DNA of 12,403 nt from contig JABJCS010000003.1 in NCBI GenBank assembly GCA_018665505.1, positions 1-12,403 on the forward strand, read 5' to 3'. Within the stretch, counting starts at the first letter, position 1; every line of letters begins with the position of its first letter. The notes beneath the pieces are model-generated. The model had not been told where the DNA came from, made no database searches, and saw only the letters and a list, made by a program, of their open reading frames with translations. Origin of the DNA: Alphaproteobacteria bacterium (GTDB lineage Bacteria; Pseudomonadota; Alphaproteobacteria; UBA8366). Below are positions 1-5,934 of the stretch, in pieces. The position numbers and the translations under genes were made by a program.

Positions 1-605
1 GCATTATAGCTCACCGGGATGTCGATCTCCGTGGTCGTACCAGGGGCGACTTTCCAATCTTGCAGCCAGATCGGCGTGTGGGTGCCGATAGAAGCTTTGG
101 TGCCGAAGGCCTCGCCTGCGATGATAGTGACCTTTATGCCACCATCACTGCTGGTGGCGATCGGAATGTCCTTTGCCGGCAGATACTGATAACCGGGCTC
201 CGCCGCTTTGTTCTTCGATGGTAGGTTGACCCAAATTTGGAATCCGTGCGCACGGCCCCCTGTTTTTAAAAAATCGGGACCTGGTAGTTCGGAATGAATG
301 ATGCCCGCACCGGCGGTCATCCATTGCACGTCGCCGGGCCCGATCAATTGCGATTTACCTGTTGAGTCCTCGTGCAATTTCTCCCCTGAGAGAATGTAGG
401 ACACGGTCTCGAAGCCCCGATGTGGATGGTCCGGCGCGCCGAGCGCTTCCCCCGGCGCGTAGTCCACGGGACCGACTTCATCGAGCATCAAGAAGGGATC
501 GAGCTGATCCAAGCCGTGCGTTGGGACCGGGCGGCGCACGAGAAACCCTGCGCCCTCACGCTGTTGATGGGCCGTGACGATGGTTTCGATGCCGCGTGGA
601 GACAA
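1..605 (-). CDS. Pirin family protein (partial, C-terminus beyond window)
   Basis: Bicupin metalloprotein of the pirin family; some bacterial members (YhhW type) oxidise quercetin-like flavonols and others act as redox-sensing cofactors. About 201 residues are visible of a usual 230-290. All four metal ligands of the N-terminal cupin are present: His60 and His62 in APDHPHRGFE, and His104 and Glu106 in AGAGIIHSELPG. The frame opens after the stop of the upstream lyase and has no early ATG. The best start is TTG at 605, with GAGGA 9 nt upstream, only 12 nt after the lyase stop, so the two genes are almost certainly one operon. An ATT directly before the TTG is a less likely start. The lyase stop codon TGA is in the same frame as this gene. 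Family assignment is firm; the substrate is unknown. Confidence 0.9.
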   Translation of the reverse strand, partial: MSPRGIETIVTAHQQREGAGFLVRRPVPTHGLDQLDPFLMLDEVGPVDYAPGEALGAPDHPHRGFETVSYILSGEKLHEDSTGKSQLIGPGDVQWMTAGAGIIHSELPGPDFLKTGGRAHGFQIWVNLPSKNKAAEPGYQYLPAKDIPIATSSDGGIKVTIIAGEAFGTKASIGTHTPIWLQDWKVAPGTTTEIDIPVSYN

Positions 606-617
606 AATCGATTGTCC

Positions 618-1964
618 TCAGTTAAGTGCCGCCAGCACTCTATCGACCATCTCGCCGGCAAGGCCGACATAATTCGCCGGGTCGCACATGGCAGCCAGTT
701 CGTCGTCGCTCGCGTGTTCGGTAATCTCCGGCATGCCGCGCAATACTTCCAAGAGCGTCGTGTCCCGGGATATGGCTTCCCGGCAGGCGTCGTAGACGAT
801 GTCGTGTGCCGTCTGGCGGCCCATAGCGGGGGCAAGGCCCATCATCACCGCTTCAGAAACGATCAAGCCGTGGGTAGCGTCTAGATTTTTTCTCATGCGG
901 GCGGTGTCGACTTCCAGGCCCGGTAGGATGTCGACTGCGTGCTTCAAGGCAGCGGAAGCGGCGATGAAGGCGCGGGGAAGTGCGATCAGCTCGAACTTAT
1001 AAGGCCCGCTGGCGCGTTCGTGGTCCTGGACCATACCGCCCAGCATCATATGAACGTCGGCGCGCACGGTCTCGGCGGCGACCATCATCATTTCCGTGCC
1101 GACCGGATTGCGCTTTTGTGGCATGGTACTGCTAGAGCCACGCCCCGGCAGGAACGGCTCGTAGGCCTCGGCGACTTCCGTCTGCATCATCAGCGCGATA
1201 TCGCAGCCGATCTTGGCGAGCGTGCCGGTCATCAGGCCGAGGAAGGTGACGGCTTCGGTCAGTGTGTCGCGCATGGTGTGCCAAGTCGCATCCGGCACGC
1301 CGAGGTCCAGTTCCGCCATCAATCCGTCTTGGATGGCGAAGCCGTGTTCAGTCAAGGATGCAAGTGTGCCGGCCGCACCGCCGAACTGGCCGACCAGGAC
1401 GCGCGGGCGAATTTCCGCGAGGCGCTTGCGATGGCGCTCGATACCGGAGAGCCAGACCGCGACTTTGAAGCCGAACGTCACGGGAAGCGCATGCTGGCGA
1501 TGGCTACGCCCGGCGATCGGCGTGTCACGGTAAGTCCGGGCGTGATCGGCAAGCGCCTTTGAAATTGCGGCCAGGTCGCGCTCGATCACGTCGAAGGCGC
1601 GGCGGATTTGCAGCACCATTCCGGTATCCATGATGTCCTGGGTCGTCGTCCCGTAATGTGCCCATTCGCCGAGCCCGCCCGGCACGGCGGCGACAATCGC
1701 CTCCACCACTGGCAGGATCGGCGCGCCGATAACGGCGGTGCGTTGTTCGTATCGGCCGAGGTCGATGTTCGTCAGATGCGCGTGTTCGACAATGGCGTCG
1801 GCGGCCTCCTGGGGAATCAAACCTAGCCGCGCCTGCACGACCGCCAGGGCGCGTTCCACCTCCAAATAGGCGGAAATAGTACTGCCGTCGGAGAATATCT
1901 CCCGCATTTCGTCGCTGCCAAGCAGATCTTTAAACATGATGGATTCATGGGCGGTGGAAGGCAT
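618..1964 (-). CDS. Aspartase/fumarase-superfamily lyase, 3-carboxymuconate cycloisomerase-like
   Basis: A 448-residue member of the adenylosuccinate lyase/fumarase/PcaB superfamily, which catalyses beta-elimination or cycloisomerisation of carboxylated substrates as a tetramer. The three conserved blocks are visible: HYGTTTQDIMDT (about 103-114), GRSHRQHALP (about 152-161) and the mobile-loop signature GSSSTMPQKRNP (about 276-287). The C-terminal DPANYVGLAG stretch is typical of the 3-carboxy-cis,cis-muconate cycloisomerase (PcaB) branch. No other protocatechuate genes are in the window, so the real substrate is open. The frame extends 26 codons further upstream. I chose ATG at 1964 because GGAG lies 8 nt before it and the family starts near this point. 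It lies 130 bp after the HxlR gene and 12 bp before pirin, on the same strand. Confidence 0.85.
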   Translation of the reverse strand: MPSTAHESIMFKDLLGSDEMREIFSDGSTISAYLEVERALAVVQARLGLIPQEAADAIVEHAHLTNIDLGRYEQRTAVIGAPILPVVEAIVAAVPGGLGEWAHYGTTTQDIMDTGMVLQIRRAFDVIERDLAAISKALADHARTYRDTPIAGRSHRQHALPVTFGFKVAVWLSGIERHRKRLAEIRPRVLVGQFGGAAGTLASLTEHGFAIQDGLMAELDLGVPDATWHTMRDTLTEAVTFLGLMTGTLAKIGCDIALMMQTEVAEAYEPFLPGRGSSSTMPQKRNPVGTEMMMVAAETVRADVHMMLGGMVQDHERASGPYKFELIALPRAFIAASAALKHAVDILPGLEVDTARMRKNLDATHGLIVSEAVMMGLAPAMGRQTAHDIVYDACREAISRDTTLLEVLRGMPEITEHASDDELAAMCDPANYVGLAGEMVDRVLAALN

Positions 1965-2094
1965 GCGGAAGGCTCCATGTATGAGGTGTTCGTCAGCTGA
2001 GTATTCCCGAACCACCGGCGCTGGTCCAATCTCTTGATGCAATTCTGGGCGCGGGCGCTACCTGTCGAAGCATGCTTGCACCATCCCTCCGTGC

Positions 2095-2538
2095 CTATCC
2101 TGGAATACGCTCGACCGCTATTTCATTGGATTTGAGCTCGCGGCCGTCTTCGAGGCGGCAATAACGAAGGCCAACCGGTTTGCCGGTGGCTTTTTCCGTG
2201 ATCTCAACACGGGTGCCGTGCGGCTCGGCTCGCCATTTCTGCCCCCACTCGGCCAATGCCAGGATGGCGGGGCGGAGTTCCAAGGCCTTTGGCGTCAGGC
2301 AATACGCATATCTGCGCGAATTCGGAATCGCGCGTTTCGCCAGCAAATCCGCCGCGACCATTTGCTTCAATCGCTGCGTCAGTAGATTGCGCGAAATGCC
2401 GAGATTGGCCTGCAGTTCATCGAAGCGCTGGGGACCGCTCATCACATCGCGGATCAACAGGATCGTCCATTGGTCGCCGACAACGGAAAGCGCCTGGGCA
2501 ACCGGGCAATTGTGGCGTTGGTAACTGCGTGTTGTCAT
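2095..2538 (-). CDS. HxlR-family winged-helix transcriptional regulator
   Basis: A 147-residue HxlR/DUF24 regulator, a dimeric winged-helix DNA-binding protein. The family core is clear: CPVAQALSVVGDQWTILLIRDVMSGPQRFDEL (split here only as the family hallmark of residues 11-42), then GISRNLLTQRLKQMVAADLL, then a wing with RRYAYCLTPKALEL. Cys11 sits where the redox- or electrophile-sensing cysteine is found in HypR, YodB and similar regulators, so thiol sensing is a reasonable inference. It is transcribed away from the MATE pump across a 73-bp AT-rich gap that holds a near-perfect dyad, which suggests control of the pump and of itself. No good Shine-Dalgarno site precedes the ATG at 2538; a TATACT box lies 6 bp upstream, so the message may be leaderless. 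Confidence 0.92.
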   Translation of the reverse strand: MTTRSYQRHNCPVAQALSVVGDQWTILLIRDVMSGPQRFDELQANLGISRNLLTQRLKQMVAADLLAKRAIPNSRRYAYCLTPKALELRPAILALAEWGQKWRAEPHGTRVEITEKATGKPVGLRYCRLEDGRELKSNEIAVERIPG

Positions 2539-2553
2539 GGCGTCAGTATAACA

Positions 2554-2587
2554 TATAGTTTCTTTTTTGAACTATAATATATAGTTC
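2554..2587. promoter_or_regulatory. Candidate HxlR operator (three TATAGTT half-sites)
   Basis: GAACTATA (2569-2576) and TATAGTTC (2580-2587) form a perfect 8-bp inverted repeat around ATA. A third half-site, TATAGTT at 2554-2560, pairs with AACTATA at 2570-2576 across 9 bp. The site lies between the divergent HxlR and MATE starts. HxlR-type regulators are known to bind AT-rich dyads of this size; that this one is bound by the adjacent regulator is inference. Confidence 0.6.
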
Positions 2588-2596
2588 ATATTTAAT
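2567..2596 (+). promoter_or_regulatory. Candidate MATE promoter overlapping the operator
   Basis: TTGAAC (2567-2572) and TTTAAT (2591-2596), 18 bp apart, resemble -35 and -10 boxes. The dyad fills the space between them, which would suit repression. A TATAAT at 2573-2578 is an alternative -10 without a convincing -35. Confidence 0.35.
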
Positions 2597-2611
2597 ACTA
2601 AGGATCCCCCA

Positions 2612-3961
2612 TTGCCCCAACCACTATCGCCGCGCATGGAATTGATGTTGCGGGCACCCATTCCCGCGATGCTCTGGAAACTCGCCGGGCCAAATGTGGT
2701 GGCGATCACCATGCTTACCTCCGTCACCTTCGCGGATGCTTGGTATGTCGGGCAATTGGGGACGGCGGCCTTGGCGAGCTTGGCGCTGGTATTTCCATTT
2801 CAAACCTTGATGCAGATGATGTCCGCCGGGGCCATCGGTGGCGGGGTTACCTCCTCGGTCGCGCGCGCACTCGGTGGAGACGACGATGGAAAAGCTGCCA
2901 GTGTCCTTTGGCATGCGGTCCTTATTGCCGTCCTAATGTCGTTTCTCTTTATCATTGTTTTGGGAGTCTTCTCGCGTCCCGTGTTTACCTTGTTGGGTGG
3001 CGAGGGCGCGGCTTTGGATGGGGCGGTCGCCTATGCACAGATTGCCTTCGGTGCGGGCATCGCGATTTGGATACTTTATATCCTCGCAGCCGCTTTACGG
3101 GGGATGGGCGATACGGTTACACCCGCGCGTGCCATTACGACCAGCAGCATTATACAGGTCGGACTGTCGGGCGCGTTGACGCTTGGATGGGGATTCTTTC
3201 CTGATTTGGGAGTGACTGGACCGGCGGTCGCGATGATCATCTGCCAGGGGGGAGCCGCACTCTATATGGGCTACCACTTGGTGACCGGCAAAGCGCGGAT
3301 TCAGCTGCGTGCACATCCAATCGAATGGACGATCTTCAAGGATATTCTCCAAGTCGGGGGCATTGGTCTTTTCAATAGTTTCTTCATGGCGGCGACGGTG
3401 ATTGGCGTGACCGGGTTTATCGGTCGCTACGGCACGGAGGCACTGGCGGGTTACGGCCTCGGTGCGCGGTTGGAGTTGATGCTCGTCCCGCTTTCATTCG
3501 GAATCGGCGCAGCGTTAACGGCTGCGGTGGGCGCCAATTTTGGTGCAGGGCAATATGCAAGAGCCCGGCGTATTGCTTGGACCGGCAGCGCCGTGACATT
3601 GGTGGTGACCGGCGCGATCGGCCTCACCGTTGCGGTTGCCCCCGGGCTATGGCTGAATTTGTTCACGGCGGACGCCTCCGCCTATAGCTACGGCGCGCTT
3701 TATCTGGGTATCGCGGGGCCATTCTACGCTTTGTTCGGCGCGGGCCAGGCGCTGTATTTCGCCAGTCAAGGCACCGGGCGCGTGGTGTTACCGGTGGCCG
3801 CGTCCGGTGTGCGGTTTTTCGTTGTCGTCGGGCTCGGCGCGACGGCGGTCACCTTGGGGTGGGAAGTCTCCGCCGTGTTCTGGGCAGTAGCGGCTGGCCT
3901 CGTGCTTATTGGTGTCGGGCAGGCGCTCTGCCTCTTCACGCCCGGGTGGCGTCCTCGCTAG
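2612..3961 (+). CDS. MATE family multidrug efflux transporter
   Basis: A 449-residue inner-membrane antiporter of the MATE (NorM/DinF) family that exports drugs or cationic compounds using an H+ or Na+ gradient. About twelve hydrophobic segments are spread through the whole chain in two pseudo-symmetric halves. Family hallmarks are LRGMGDTVTP in the first half and GAALTAAVGANFGAGQYARARR-like residues in the second (positions about 298-319). The start is TTG at 2612: AAGGA ends 7 nt before it, while the first ATG (2636) has no comparable site, so I keep the TTG. It is divergent from the HxlR gene and probably induced through it. It converges with the ComA-like gene with only 24 bp between their stops; I see no strong terminator hairpin there. 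Confidence 0.93.
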   Translation: MPQPLSPRMELMLRAPIPAMLWKLAGPNVVAITMLTSVTFADAWYVGQLGTAALASLALVFPFQTLMQMMSAGAIGGGVTSSVARALGGDDDGKAASVLWHAVLIAVLMSFLFIIVLGVFSRPVFTLLGGEGAALDGAVAYAQIAFGAGIAIWILYILAAALRGMGDTVTPARAITTSSIIQVGLSGALTLGWGFFPDLGVTGPAVAMIICQGGAALYMGYHLVTGKARIQLRAHPIEWTIFKDILQVGGIGLFNSFFMAATVIGVTGFIGRYGTEALAGYGLGARLELMLVPLSFGIGAALTAAVGANFGAGQYARARRIAWTGSAVTLVVTGAIGLTVAVAPGLWLNLFTADASAYSYGALYLGIAGPFYALFGAGQALYFASQGTGRVVLPVAASGVRFFVVVGLGATAVTLGWEVSAVFWAVAAGLVLIGVGQALCLFTPGWRPR

Positions 3962-3985
3962 GGTGTTTGCGTTGATTGATCGGGA

Positions 3986-4765
3986 TTAAATCAAGCCGTC
4001 CATGATTGAATAACCCACCGCCCGGCCGATGCCCTGGCGGAAGCCCTCCAACCGCAGCACTTGCCCCGGCGCGATATTACAAAGGTTCACGTCACGCCCG
4101 AAGGTATTGATCAGCTCCGCATGCTGGGAAGGGAAGCGGTAAGGGTCGGCTTCGATGATGACGCGGTCGAACCAGTTTTGCTGGCGCAGTTCTTCCAAGC
4201 CCGTGGCCGAAGTCTCCGCCAGCATGTCGATCTCGCTTTGCTCGACAATGACATGATCGATACCGCATTCGGCGACCGAATGAATGACCGCGCCGAGCTC
4301 GTCGAGCTTCATCGGCTCGGTCGGCGCCTTGCGCCCGAACTCGTAGACGATCTCGAAACCGGCCTTCTGGAACCGCTCAATCAGGCCTTTGCGTTCATCT
4401 TCCTCAAGCGTGATGTAATTCTCGGAAACCTCAAACCCCATCAACTCTTCCCGCCGCAACAGCGCCTCAAGCCCGTCCAGCTCGTTCTTGGCATAGGCGT
4501 ATTCGAACAACATGCCGCCCGCAAACGGATGGCAATCGTAGTCGCGGTAGAGCTTGGCTGATTTCCGCACCGCTTCTTCCGGCAGCAACAGCCCGTTGAT
4601 CGCGTAAATCTTGGCGTGATCGATATAATCGGCAGCGCATTCCAACAGGCTTTGAACGCCGCTCTCACCACCGGTCCAGCCCATCTCGTCCGGGCCGAAA
4701 TCAATCATGGTGGTGAGCCCACGCGTGCGCGGCTTGCCTTCGCGCGCGGGCAGCTCGAAGGTCAT
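3986..4765 (-). CDS. ComA-like protein (phosphosulfolactate synthase family, divergent)
   Basis: A 259-residue TIM-barrel protein related to ComA, which joins sulfite to phosphoenolpyruvate in coenzyme M biosynthesis. Related stretches are RGLTTMIDFG (about 15-24), AADYIDHAKIY (44-54), FAGGMLFEYAY (81-91), GFEVSENYITL (110-120), the EFGRKAP loop (142-148, with Lys146), and VNLCNIAPGQVLRLEGFRQG (226-245). It departs from archaeal ComA at expected active-site motifs: the KFGWGTS stretch reads KIYAING, and the EGRESG stretch reads EQSEID. I therefore place it in the family but doubt the same reaction. Its ATG overlaps the stop of the MaoC gene as ATGA, so the two proteins are translationally coupled and probably made in equal amounts. 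Some plant heat-stress proteins (HSA32) also belong to this family, showing that functions vary. Confidence 0.75.
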   Translation of the reverse strand: MTFELPAREGKPRTRGLTTMIDFGPDEMGWTGGESGVQSLLECAADYIDHAKIYAINGLLLPEEAVRKSAKLYRDYDCHPFAGGMLFEYAYAKNELDGLEALLRREELMGFEVSENYITLEEDERKGLIERFQKAGFEIVYEFGRKAPTEPMKLDELGAVIHSVAECGIDHVIVEQSEIDMLAETSATGLEELRQQNWFDRVIIEADPYRFPSQHAELINTFGRDVNLCNIAPGQVLRLEGFRQGIGRAVGYSIMDGLI

Positions 4766-5241
4766 TCTTCCCGACCTGCCACCATGCGGAGCGGCGTATA
4801 GACGATCACCGTCTCGCCGTCCTGGTTCTTCACCTCGTTGCGGGTACGCACCAAGCCGCGATTACCCTTGGACGTTTGGCGCACTTCCAACACTTCGACC
4901 TCGACATGCAAGGTATCGCCGACGAAGGTCGGGCCTTTCACGTCCAGCTCCATGTGCAGGAAGGCGAGGCCCGTATGCTGCATGGTCGATTGCACCAGCA
5001 ACCCCTCGGCAATCGCATAGGCCAAGGCCCCCGGCACCGCGCGCCCGCCGCGTACCGCGGAATGCTCCTCGATATAGACGAGATTATTGAACATCACCTC
5101 GGTCATGCCGGTGGTGTTGATGAAGCTCACCAGATCGGCCTCCGAGATACTGCGCCCGATGGTCTGAAACTTGTCGCCAACGGTGTAATCCTGCCAGCAA
5201 AAGCCAAGGCCAATGGTGCGTAGTTCTGAATTCGACGACAT
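4762..5241 (-). CDS. MaoC-like hotdog-fold protein, hydratase dyad not evident
   Basis: A 159-residue hotdog-fold protein of the MaoC/acyl dehydratase type. The family frame is visible: VGDKF (21-25), the helix start SEADLVSFINTTG (33-45), VPGALAYAIAEGLL (69-82) and KGPTFVGDTLHVEVEV (102-117). In (R)-specific enoyl-CoA hydratases the start of the hot-dog helix region carries D-x4-H within a DFNPxH motif; here the matching stretch reads GMTEVMFNN (45-53) and has neither residue. It may bind an acyl-CoA without the usual hydration, or use other residues. The ATG at 5241 has AAGGA about 9 nt upstream. It is followed by the coupled ComA-like gene. The 160 bp before it hold a REP-like palindrome and the end of the GIY-YIG gene. 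Confidence 0.8.
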   Translation of the reverse strand: MSSNSELRTIGLGFCWQDYTVGDKFQTIGRSISEADLVSFINTTGMTEVMFNNLVYIEEHSAVRGGRAVPGALAYAIAEGLLVQSTMQHTGLAFLHMELDVKGPTFVGDTLHVEVEVLEVRQTSKGNRGLVRTRNEVKNQDGETVIVYTPLRMVAGREE

Positions 5242-5351
5242 GTTCTCAATCCTTTTAGCGCGGGTTCATTTTGCAAAGGATGTATTCGGCGGCGCGGCAA
5301 ATAGAAGCCCAAAAGCCGACGTATTTCGGGAACGCGGCCGCTCAATCCCCG

Positions 5352-5382
5352 GTCATTCCGGGATGCGGAGCAGACCCGGAAT
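5352..5382. repeat. REP-like palindrome 1
   Basis: ATTCCGGG (5355-5362) and CCCGGAAT (5375-5382) form a perfect 8-bp stem with a 12-nt loop, led by GTC. It lies just after the stop of the GIY-YIG gene and could also end its transcript or stabilise mRNA, though no T-run follows on the minus strand. Confidence 0.65.
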
Positions 5383-5401
5383 TAGAGTCTGAGCCGCTCG
5401 A

Positions 5402-5698
5402 TCAAAACCCGGTTATCCGAAAGTAGAGATCATCCCAACAGGGATTATCGGTTTCGATCAGTTCGATCTTCCATTGGCGGCGCCATTTCTTAAGCTGCTT
5501 TTCGCGCGCGATGGCGTCGGGGATGTCGCCGAATATCTGATAATAGACGAGCCGTTTCGTGCCGTACTTCTTGCTGAACCCATCGAAAGCCCCATTCCGA
5601 TGCTGCCAGGTACGTTTCACCAGATCCGAAGTGACGCCGGTATACATGATGCCGTGCTTCATATTGGCGACGATATAGACATAACCTGTCTTAGACAT
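5402..5698 (-). CDS. Small GIY-YIG endonuclease-domain protein
   Basis: A 98-residue stand-alone GIY-YIG nuclease-domain protein of the UvrC-N/YhbQ-like type. Key features are GYVYIV (5-10), the YTGVTSDL stretch (19-26), Arg29 and His33 in KRTWQH, and Glu66 in AREKQLKKW, which is the likely metal-binding glutamate. The C-terminus CWDDLYFRITGF is usual for this bacterial subfamily. I start at ATG 5698 because it opens the domain; no good Shine-Dalgarno site precedes it. The open frame continues upstream to 6157 but runs through repeats and antisense to the dehydrogenase, so that extension is not real. Palindromes sharing the CCGGAATGAC core lie on both sides. All catalytic positions look intact, so the protein could be active; its target is unknown. 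Confidence 0.85.
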   Translation of the reverse strand: MSKTGYVYIVANMKHGIMYTGVTSDLVKRTWQHRNGAFDGFSKKYGTKRLVYYQIFGDIPDAIAREKQLKKWRRQWKIELIETDNPCWDDLYFRITGF

Positions 5699-5727
5699 AC
5701 CGAGATAAATGGAAAGCCCAGGCTCAA

Positions 5728-5762
5728 ATTCCGGGTTCTCACGATGTGAGCCCCGGAATGAC
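5728..5762. repeat. REP-like palindrome 2 (nested hairpin)
   Basis: ATTCCGGG (5728-5735) pairs with CCCGGAAT (5752-5759), and inside it CTCAC (5738-5742) pairs with GTGAG (5746-5750) around GAT. This gives a 13-bp stem with a small bulge, followed by GAC. It is the strongest hairpin of the cluster and sits 30 bp upstream of the GIY-YIG start. Confidence 0.75.
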
Positions 5763-5779
5763 AGCACAAGAAAACACCC

Positions 5780-5825
5780 GTCATCCCGGAATCGCGACAG
5801 AGCGTTATCCGGGAATACGGCCTGA
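5780..5825. repeat. REP-like palindrome 3
   Basis: GTCATCCCGGA opens the element; TCCCGGA (5784-5790) pairs with TCCGGGA (5818-5824), and CGC (5793-5795) with GCG (5812-5814). Orientation is opposite to palindrome 2. Confidence 0.55.
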
Positions 5826-5870
5826 GAGATACCCACGCCACGTCCCCGACAGGTAACGCTCAGGACATAT

Positions 5871-5905
5871 TTCCGTGTTCGGGCTTTTGCCCGCCCCGGA
5901 ATGAC
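5871..5905. repeat. REP-like palindrome 4
   Basis: TTCCG (5871-5875) pairs with CGGAA (5897-5901), enclosing a perfect CGGGC-TTTT-GCCCG hairpin (5880-5893). It ends in CCCGGAATGAC like palindrome 2 and lies 29 bp past the stop of the acyl-CoA dehydrogenase, so it could also act in ending or protecting that transcript. Confidence 0.65.
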
Positions 5906-5934
5906 GGTTGGTGTTCTTAGGACGGTTGATGCTC

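Larger units (their letters stand above)
5352..5905. mobile_element. Candidate REP-bounded GIY-YIG unit with 11-bp inverted ends
   Basis: The block begins GTCATTCCGGG (5352-5362) and ends CCCGGAATGAC (5895-5905), an exact inverted pair. It contains one GIY-YIG gene and four palindromes. It sits between two minus-strand genes that otherwise look like one operon. I found no obvious target-site duplication in the flanks, so mobility is inference; a smaller unit ending at 5762 is equally possible because CCCGGAATGAC also occurs at 5752-5762. Confidence 0.4.

Noticed and set aside
5339..5918. Target-site duplication around the GIY-YIG block
   Set aside because: The bases flanking the two 11-bp ends do not match beyond one or two positions.
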